Below, in pieces: positions 14,523 through 19,822 of a DNA stretch of 19,822 bases. The stretch is from Prevotellaceae bacterium UBA6858 (GTDB lineage Bacteria > Bacteroidota > Bacteroidia > Bacteroidales > Bacteroidaceae). The stretch spans positions 1 through 19,822 of the forward strand of contig DKDC01000020.1 in NCBI GenBank assembly GCA_002451695.1. Reading direction: 5' to 3'. A model generated the notes under the pieces. That model did not search any database. It saw only the letters and a program-made list of their open reading frames with translations, and was not told where the DNA came from. The translations under genes were made by a program, and so were the position numbers. How positions within the stretch are numbered: position 1 is the stretch's first letter; each line of letters starts with the position of its first letter.

Positions 14523-15704
14523 ATGGCAGGGTTCGCAAGCAGGGTGAAAACCACACTGAAAGTGTCGCAAAGGGAGGCAAGGCGGATTTTCTCAAGTCCG
14601 CTGTACGTGTTCTGCATGATTGCCGCGCCCATAGCGTGCTTCGTGTTCTTCCTCACGCTCATGGGGCGCGGAGTCCCCACCGAACTGCCCGTGGCGATTG
14701 CTGACCTTGACAACACAACGACATCGCGCTCGCTCACAAGGAACATCGAGGCTTTCCAGCACACAAAGGTAATCGCCCGCTGCCAAAGTTTTTCCGAAAT
14801 GCGCGACATGATGCAGCGCGGAAAGATTTACGGGGCTTTCCTTATTCCCGAAAATTTCTCCAAGAACCTTCAGGCGCAACGCCAGCCCGCAGTTTCGTAT
14901 TATTGCAACTACGCCTATTTCACGGCAGCCTCACTCGCATTCCAGGACTTCAAGACCATGAGCGAACTTACGGGAGGCGCGGCGACGCGCTCCACACTCC
15001 GCGCAAAGGGCGTGGACGAGCAGCACACCAACGCCTTTCTGCAACCTATCATGGTGGAGAAGCATTTGGTCGGCAACCCTTGGGTGAACTACTCCATCTA
15101 TCTCAACAACGTGCTTGTGCCAGCCGCGCTGATGATTTTCATATTCCTCACAACCGTTTACTCAATAGGCGTGGAACTTAAAGACGGCACGGCACGGCAA
15201 TGGATACTTCTCGCCGGAAACTCCATATTCAAGGCAATAATGGGAAAGCTTCTGCCGCAAACCGTGATATTCTTCGTCCTCGGCACATTCTACAACTTCC
15301 TAATGTTCGGGGTCATGAAATATCCGTGCCACTGCGGCATCCCCGCTATGCTTGCCATGACATACCTTTTCATACTCGCCTCGCAGGGCTTCGGGGTTTT
15401 CCTCATCGGACTTATCCCCCAATTCCGTTTCGCAATGTCGCTCGCATCGCTGTGGGCCATTGTAAGCGTGTCGATGTCGGGCTTCACTTTCCCCGTAACA
15501 AGTATGCAGCCGTCGCTCAAGGCCCTGTCGCTGTGCTTTCCGCTAAGGCATTATTTCCAGATATACGCGTGCAGGGCGTTGAACGGCTACCCGGCTTTCT
15601 ACTGCCTCGACCACATTCTCTTCCTGCTGTTTTTCGTGCTGCTTCCGCTCACGGTGATGTACAGGCTGAAAGGCGTGATGCTCACATACAAATACGAACC
15701 ATGA
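14523..15704 (+). CDS. ABC-2 type transporter permease (first of a pair)
   Basis: A 393-residue inner-membrane protein of the ABC-2 family (YhiH/YbhR-like). A first helix (about residues 25-48, LYVFCMIAAPIACFVFFLTL) is followed by a large extracytoplasmic domain (ELPVAIADLDNTTTSRSLTR, MMQRGKIYGAFLIPENFSKN). A cluster of five helices fills the C-terminal half (from about 205, LVPAALMIFIFLTTVYSIGV; FPVTSMQPSLKALSLCFPLR). In related systems two such permeases form a heterodimer powered by a separate ATPase. No ATPase gene is present in this operon. The stop is one base from the next ATG, implying coupled translation with the second permease. Confidence 0.92.
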   Translation: MAGFASRVKTTLKVSQREARRIFSSPLYVFCMIAAPIACFVFFLTLMGRGVPTELPVAIADLDNTTTSRSLTRNIEAFQHTKVIARCQSFSEMRDMMQRGKIYGAFLIPENFSKNLQAQRQPAVSYYCNYAYFTAASLAFQDFKTMSELTGGAATRSTLRAKGVDEQHTNAFLQPIMVEKHLVGNPWVNYSIYLNNVLVPAALMIFIFLTTVYSIGVELKDGTARQWILLAGNSIFKAIMGKLLPQTVIFFVLGTFYNFLMFGVMKYPCHCGIPAMLAMTYLFILASQGFGVFLIGLIPQFRFAMSLASLWAIVSVSMSGFTFPVTSMQPSLKALSLCFPLRHYFQIYACRALNGYPAFYCLDHILFLLFFVLLPLTVMYRLKGVMLTYKYEP

Positions 15705-15705
15705 C

Positions 15706-16971
15706 ATGAGCATCCTGCGAAAAATAGCGAAAAGGTTCTGGCGGACGGTGTCCGAGACCGCGTTTGTCTGGATACACGAACTCAACACGGCGTTCCGCGA
15801 CGAGGCGGTGCTGGTGTTCATGGTTCTCGTGCCGCTGGGCTATCCGTTGCTTTACTCCTTTATATACAACAACGAGATTGTGCGCGACATCCCCATAGCC
15901 GTCGTGGATGAAAGCAACTCAAGCCTCTCGCGGCAATATGCCCGCAGCCTCGATGCGTCGCAGTACACCAACGTAACGCAGATGCCCGCCGACCTGAAAT
16001 CCGCGCAGGAACTGATGAGGCGGGGCAAAGTTTACGGAATTGTGCGCATCCCCCCCGATTTCAGCAAAAACATAAACACGGGCAGACAGGCATACGTTTA
16101 CGCTTTCAGCGATGCAAGCACGCTGCTTTACTTCCGCCAGTTCTCCATAGCCAACACCGATGTGTCGCTGAAGATGAACGCCGACATAAAGATAAGGCAG
16201 GCCGGAAACACAACCGACCGCCAGGACGCGCTTACCGCCGCGCCGCTGAAATACGAGGAGGTGAACCTCTTCAACCCCACAACCGGCGTTGCGTCCTACC
16301 TGCTGCCCGCCGTGCTGATGATGATACTCCAGCAGACAATGCTGCTCGGCGTGGGCATAAACGCCGGAACGCTGCGCGAGAAGAACAGGTTCCGCCTTTT
16401 CCGCCCCATAGCGCGCCACGCCGGGGGGACGTTTGAAATTGTAATGGGACGCGCCCTGTGCTACATACCCGTGCATATCGCCAACGCCTTTTACGTGCTC
16501 GGCATAACGCCGATGCTTTTCCACTTCAACCGTCTCGCGCATTTCGGCGACGTGGCGGCGTTCCTCACGCCCTACTTGCTTGCAGTGGCGTTCATGTCGA
16601 TAGTTGTGTCGCATTTTGTGAAAACCCGCGAGTCGAGCATGATGATTATACTTTTCTCCTCGCTCGTGCTGCTGTTCATCTCCGGAATATCCTGGCCTTG
16701 GAGCGCGGTGCCGCCATTCTGGAAAGGCGTGGCATACCTGTTCCCCTCCACGTTCGGGATAAACGGATTTGTGAGGATGACAAACGAGGGCGCAAGGCTG
16801 TCGCAGGTAAGTTTTGAATACATCGGGCTATGGCTCCAGGCCCTGTGCTACCTTTTGCTGGCACTATACACAATGAAGCTCGACATAAGGCAAAGCTGCC
16901 GCAACTTCAACCGCCAACGCCGCAAATCGCGCATCAAAACAGCCCAAACAGGCGGCAAAGACAAAAAATAA
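15706..16971 (+). CDS. ABC-2 type transporter permease (second of a pair)
   Basis: A 421-residue ABC-2 permease, homologous in layout to the preceding gene. It has a membrane helix at about residues 34-54 (VLVFMVLVPLGYPLLYSFIY), an extracytoplasmic domain with IPIAVVDESNSSLSRQYARS and MRRGKVYGIVRIPPDFSKNI, then five helices including VLMMILQQTMLLGVGINAGT and LFISGISWPWSAVPPFWKGV. The C-terminus is strongly basic (RQSCRNFNRQRRKSRIK) and cytoplasmic. It starts two bases after the first permease's stop codon, which fits a heterodimeric exporter working with the HlyD and TolC proteins of the operon. Substrate and energy source are not shown by the sequence. Confidence 0.92.
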   Translation: MSILRKIAKRFWRTVSETAFVWIHELNTAFRDEAVLVFMVLVPLGYPLLYSFIYNNEIVRDIPIAVVDESNSSLSRQYARSLDASQYTNVTQMPADLKSAQELMRRGKVYGIVRIPPDFSKNINTGRQAYVYAFSDASTLLYFRQFSIANTDVSLKMNADIKIRQAGNTTDRQDALTAAPLKYEEVNLFNPTTGVASYLLPAVLMMILQQTMLLGVGINAGTLREKNRFRLFRPIARHAGGTFEIVMGRALCYIPVHIANAFYVLGITPMLFHFNRLAHFGDVAAFLTPYLLAVAFMSIVVSHFVKTRESSMMIILFSSLVLLFISGISWPWSAVPPFWKGVAYLFPSTFGINGFVRMTNEGARLSQVSFEYIGLWLQALCYLLLALYTMKLDIRQSCRNFNRQRRKSRIKTAQTGGKDKK

Positions 16972-17001
16972 CGGCAAAACGGCATTTTTTTCGCCATAAA
17001 C

Positions 17002-17032
17002 TTTGGCGGTTAAAAAAAATCCCGTAAATTTG
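17002..17032 (+). promoter_or_regulatory. Bacteroidota-type promoter of tRNA-Asn
   Basis: TTTG at 17002-17005, 19 bases, then TAAATTTG at 17025-17032 fit the TTTG-N19-TAnnTTTG consensus. The mature tRNA begins 22 bases after the -7 box. Confidence 0.75.
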
Positions 17033-17053
17033 CATCGCTTTTCAGGCAGAACT

Positions 17054-17127
17054 GCTTCAATAGCTCAGTTGGTTAGAGCACCTGACTGTTAATCAGGGGG
17101 TCGTTGGTTCAAGTCCATCTTGAAGCG
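17054..17127 (+). tRNA. tRNA-Asn (anticodon GTT)
   Basis: The acceptor stem GCTTCAA (17054-17060) pairs perfectly with TTGAAGC (17120-17126), and the discriminator is G. The D arm is GCTC...GAGC; the anticodon arm is CCTGA-CTGTTAA-TCAGG with GTT in the loop, so it reads Asn codons. The T loop is TTCAAGT with stem GTTGG/CCATC, which contains one T-T mismatch. CCA is not encoded. It has its own promoter upstream and a strong terminator downstream, so it is a single-gene unit. Confidence 0.95.
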
Positions 17128-17134
17128 CGATTAC

Positions 17135-17175
17135 AAGAAAGCCTTGCAAACATTGATTTGCAAGGCTTTCTTTTT
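17135..17175 (+). terminator. intrinsic terminator after tRNA-Asn
   Basis: A perfect 16-bp stem (17135-17150 with 17157-17172) and a 6-base loop is followed by a T-rich run. It lies 7 bases after the tRNA end. Confidence 0.92.
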
Positions 17176-17322
17176 ATGCCATAACCCTCCGCGCAGAATT
17201 AAGCTCCGATTATGCGCTTACCTCACCATTTCTCCTTGAAATGCGTTTTGTCGCGAGAACGGCAAGTGCCTGTAAACCAACGACAAATTCCAACTTGAAA
17301 TATTTTTGTAAGGACTTGTTTT

Positions 17323-17420
17323 CCAGAATATTGCAAGCGGGCGAAAAAAGGTCTGATGTAGAAAAAATTATATCAGACATAATTTTTTCTACATAGGACG
17401 TAGTTTTTCCTATGTCTGAC
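17323..17420 (+). repeat. composite intergenic repeat, copy 3
   Basis: Same element as 11651-11760 and, in reverse, 2609-2714. It shares GCGAAAAAAGGTCTGATGTAG (from 17341), a TATCAGACATAATTTTTT block, and CTACATAGGACGTAGTTTTTC. The internal inverted repeat GTCTGATGTA / TATATCAGAC is nearly perfect, and a second pair, ACATAGG / CCTATGT, flanks GACGTAG. It lies 157 bases upstream of the metG ATG. Confidence 0.8.
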
Positions 17421-17548
17421 AAAAAAACAGGCGAATATTGCACATTGTATTTTCAGCGCGGTGAAAAGGCGGAACATCATCATAAAACCGGATTGCACAC
17501 ACAATTCGGATTTTCTCTTCCTCATCCCAATAATTCATGTGATTTACT

Positions 17549-17556
17549 TAACTTTG
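17549..17556 (+). promoter_or_regulatory. probable -7 box for metG
   Basis: TAACTTTG matches TAnnTTTG and lies 21 bases before the metG ATG, giving a very short leader. A matching TTTG element 19-21 bases further upstream is not apparent, so confidence is moderate. Confidence 0.45.
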
Positions 17557-17577
17557 CATACATAAAAGCAAACAGGA

Positions 17578-19620
17578 ATGGAACAGAACAACTTCAAGCG
17601 CACCCTCGTTACCGCAGCTCTTCCCTACGCCAACGGCGGTGTGCATATAGGCCATCTGGCGGGCGTTTACGTACCCGCCGACATATACGTGAGATATATG
17701 CGCCTCAAAAAGCGCGACGTGCTGTTCGTATGCGGCAGCGACGAGCACGGAGTGCCCATAACGCTCCGTGCAAAAAAGGAAGGATGCACCCCGCAGGACG
17801 TGTGCGACAGATACCACAAGATAATAAAGGACTCGTTCAAGGAATTCGGCATATCATTCGACATATACTCGCGCACAACTTCGGAGACGCACCAAAAGGT
17901 TGCCTCCGACTTTTTCCGCACCCTATACGACAAAGGCGTGTTCATAGAGAAAGAGAGCGAGCAATATTATGACGAGGAGGCCAAAACCTTCCTTGCCGAC
18001 AGATATATCACAGGCGAATGCCCGCACTGCCACCACCCCAAGGCATACGGCGACCAGTGCGAACACTGCGGCTCTACGCTTTCGCCGCAAGAGCTTATCA
18101 ACCCCCAGAGTGCGGTGAGCGGATCAAAGCCCGTGCTCAAAAAGACAAAACACTGGTATCTGCCGCTCGACAAATACCAAGGTTGGCTGGAGCAGTGGAT
18201 ATTGCAGGAACACAAGGAATGGCGCCCCAACGTTTACGGGCAGTGCAAGAGCTGGCTCGACATGGGACTGCAGCCCAGGGCCGTGAGCCGCGACCTCGAC
18301 TGGGGCATACCGGTGCCCGTGGAAGGCGCGGAGGGCAAGGTGCTCTACGTATGGTTCGACGCGCCCATAGGCTACATCTCAAACACCAAGGAACTGCTGC
18401 CCGACTCGTGGGAGAAATGGTGGAAAGACCCCTCAACCCGCCTCATACACTTCATAGGCAAGGACAACATAGTGTTCCACTGCATAGTGTTCCCCACAAT
18501 GCTCAAGGCGGAAGGGAGCTACATTCTGCCCGACAATGTGCCGGCAAACGAATTCCTCAACCTCGAGGACGACAAAATATCAACCTCGCGCAACTGGGCT
18601 GTGTGGCTCGACGAATATCTGAGGGACTTCCCCGGAAAGCAGGACGTGATGCGCTACGTGCTTACGGCGAACGCCCCCGAAACAAAGGACAACAACTTTA
18701 CGTGGAAAGACTTCCAGGCGCGCAACAACAACGAGCTGGTGGCAGTTTACGGAAACTTCATAAACCGCGCCCTGATGCTCACGTGGAAGTACTACGGCGG
18801 CAAGGCGCCCGCACAGGGGGAGCTTACAGAGTATGACAGGCAGACAATATCCGAGTTCACCACCGTCAAGGCCGACGTGGAGCGGCTGCTCGACAACTTC
18901 CGCTTCCGCGACGCGCAGAAAGAGGCGATGAACCTCGCACGCATAGGCAACAAATACCTTGCCGACAGCGAGCCGTGGAAACTGCAGAAAACAGACCCCG
19001 GAAGGGTTAAGACTATAATCAACATCTCGTTGCAGCTCGCCGCAAACCTTGCGATAGCCTTCGAGCCGTTCCTGCCCTTCAGCAGCAGCAAACTGCGCGG
19101 AATGCTCAATATGCCCGATTTCAACTGGGACGACCTCGGCTCAACCACGCTCATAAAGGAGGGCCACCAGCTTGAAAAGGCGGAACTGCTGTTTGAGAAG
19201 ATAGAGGATGAGACAATAGAGGCGCAAGTGGCAAAACTCCAAGCCATAAAGAAAGCAAACGAGGCACAGGAGGCAAAGCCGCAGCCGCAAAAGGCATTCT
19301 GCGACTTCGAAAACTTCGAGAAGCTCGACATACGTGTGGGAACGGTGGAGGAATGCGTAAAAGTGGAAAAGAGCGACAAGCTCCTGAAACTTACCGTAAA
19401 CGACGGCAACGGCACGCGCACCATTGTGAGCGGCATAGCAAAGCACTACAGCCCCGAGGAGCTGAAAGGCAAGCAGGTGTGCTTCATTGCCAACCTGCCC
19501 CCGCGCAAGCTGCGCGGCATAGAAAGCCAAGGCATGATACTATGCTCCGAAAACGCCGACGGCGCACTCGCCGTTGCGACCGTTGACCGCAAGACCGCCA
19601 ACGGCTCGTGCGTGAAATAG
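17578..19620 (+). CDS. metG: methionine-tRNA ligase with C-terminal tRNA-binding domain
   Basis: The 680-residue product charges tRNA-Met with methionine in the cytoplasm. The class I signature HIGH is at residues 23-26 (NGGVHIGHLAG), and the KMSKS loop appears as KISTS at 333-337 (DDKISTSRNWAVW). The connective peptide has four zinc-ligand cysteines, C148, C151, C161 and C164. An anticodon-binding helical domain follows (about 395-550). A Lys/Ala/Glu-rich linker then leads to a Trbp111-type dimerising tRNA-binding domain from about residue 577 (FENFEKLDIRVGTVEECVKV ... LPPRKLRGIESQGMIL). Length and domain order are those of full-length bacterial MetRS. The ATG at 17578 gives the standard N-terminus (KRTLVTAALPYANG). 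It is monocistronic, with a terminator downstream. Confidence 0.97.
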   Translation: MEQNNFKRTLVTAALPYANGGVHIGHLAGVYVPADIYVRYMRLKKRDVLFVCGSDEHGVPITLRAKKEGCTPQDVCDRYHKIIKDSFKEFGISFDIYSRTTSETHQKVASDFFRTLYDKGVFIEKESEQYYDEEAKTFLADRYITGECPHCHHPKAYGDQCEHCGSTLSPQELINPQSAVSGSKPVLKKTKHWYLPLDKYQGWLEQWILQEHKEWRPNVYGQCKSWLDMGLQPRAVSRDLDWGIPVPVEGAEGKVLYVWFDAPIGYISNTKELLPDSWEKWWKDPSTRLIHFIGKDNIVFHCIVFPTMLKAEGSYILPDNVPANEFLNLEDDKISTSRNWAVWLDEYLRDFPGKQDVMRYVLTANAPETKDNNFTWKDFQARNNNELVAVYGNFINRALMLTWKYYGGKAPAQGELTEYDRQTISEFTTVKADVERLLDNFRFRDAQKEAMNLARIGNKYLADSEPWKLQKTDPGRVKTIINISLQLAANLAIAFEPFLPFSSSKLRGMLNMPDFNWDDLGSTTLIKEGHQLEKAELLFEKIEDETIEAQVAKLQAIKKANEAQEAKPQPQKAFCDFENFEKLDIRVGTVEECVKVEKSDKLLKLTVNDGNGTRTIVSGIAKHYSPEELKGKQVCFIANLPPRKLRGIESQGMILCSENADGALAVATVDRKTANGSCVK

Positions 19621-19645
19621 CAACGCGGAAAAGACAAACACACAT

Positions 19646-19684
19646 CAGGGCGGGGCATTACAGCTCCGCCCTGCGTCGTTTTTT
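19646..19684 (+). terminator. intrinsic terminator of metG
   Basis: CAGGGCGG (19646-19653) pairs with CCGCCCTG (19666-19673). The stem extends inward to 11 pairs with one G-U and closes a 6-base loop. A run of six T follows at 19679-19684. Confidence 0.85.
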
Positions 19685-19744
19685 GATATATATTGGCATT
19701 GGTCTACAGTATTGCGCAGCAGGTTCAAGCGACAGTATAAAATG

Positions 19745-19759
19745 CGTATGCAATATACG
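19745..19759 (+). repeat. degenerate palindrome related to the terminal repeat
   Basis: CGTAT-GCAAT-ATACG forms a 5-bp stem whose sequence is close to the core of the 2500-2522 repeat (CGTAT-GCA-ATACG). It precedes the next copy by about 45 bases. Confidence 0.45.
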
Positions 19760-19802
19760 TCATAAATACACAAACAACAATTAATCAAATAATTGCGCCA
19801 CA

Positions 19803-19822
19803 GTAGGGGCGTATTGCATACG
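19803..19822 (-). repeat. short palindromic intergenic repeat, truncated by the window end
   Basis: The 20 bases are identical to the reverse complement of 2503-2522 and are cut by the window edge. On the reverse strand the following AT-rich tract (ATTAATTGTTG-like) resembles the one after the 2500-2522 copy, which suggests the repeated unit is longer than the palindrome. Confidence 0.75.

Larger units (their letters stand above)
17176..17577. other. intergenic region upstream of metG
   Basis: It contains the third composite repeat (17323-17420) and a likely -7 box close to metG. I see no credible gene; the open frame starting near 17412 runs into metG in another frame and is a shadow. Confidence 0.6.

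Noticed and set aside
17412..17972. Open frame of 186 codons overlapping the metG 5' end
   Set aside because: It begins in repeat copy 3 and reads through metG in another frame; metG's N-terminus with HIGH is unambiguous.

Overview
The window comes from a Bacteroidales-type genome (phylum Bacteroidota). Four things support this. There is a complete core operon of the type IX secretion system (T9SS: porP, gldK, gldL, gldM, gldN). Two promoters have the Bacteroidota form TTTG-N19-TAnnTTTG. Gene starts lack clear purine-rich ribosome binding sites. The Rhs, MetRS and efflux proteins are all of the type usual in this phylum. I cannot name the genus from sequence alone.

Layout. (1) Positions 1-2486 are an AT-rich accessory tail of an Rhs polymorphic-toxin locus. 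It starts with the 3' end of an Rhs protein and its variable C-terminal domain, which carries a His/Cys arrangement reminiscent of clan CD peptidases. Small, tightly packed and partly overlapping ORFs of unknown function follow; several look like immunity genes or decayed cassettes. The last is interrupted by an in-frame TAG. (2) Positions 2487-2942 hold two intergenic repeat families and no convincing gene. (3) Positions 2943-9061 are the GC-richer T9SS operon, closed by a strong terminator. It encodes the outer-membrane-associated PorP, the lipoprotein ring component GldK and its partner GldN, and the inner-membrane motor GldL/GldM. (4) Positions 9138-11300 are an AT-rich minus-strand block: a type II DNA methyltransferase, a PD-(D/E)XK endonuclease, and a small membrane protein. 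This looks like a horizontally acquired restriction-modification island. (5) Positions 11901-16971 are a tripartite export operon (TolC, HlyD, two ABC-2 permeases) with its own promoter but no ATPase gene. (6) Positions 17002-17175 are a tRNA-Asn with promoter and terminator. (7) Positions 17578-19684 are metG with its terminator, followed by a truncated palindromic repeat at the window edge.

The least explained signal is a family of about 100-bp intergenic elements present three times (2609-2714, 11651-11760, 17323-17420). Each lies 150-350 bp upstream of a rightward operon, and each is built from AT-rich motifs repeated at about 21-bp spacing plus an inverted repeat. A second family, a short palindrome, brackets the window at 2500-2522 and 19803-19822 in opposite orientation.
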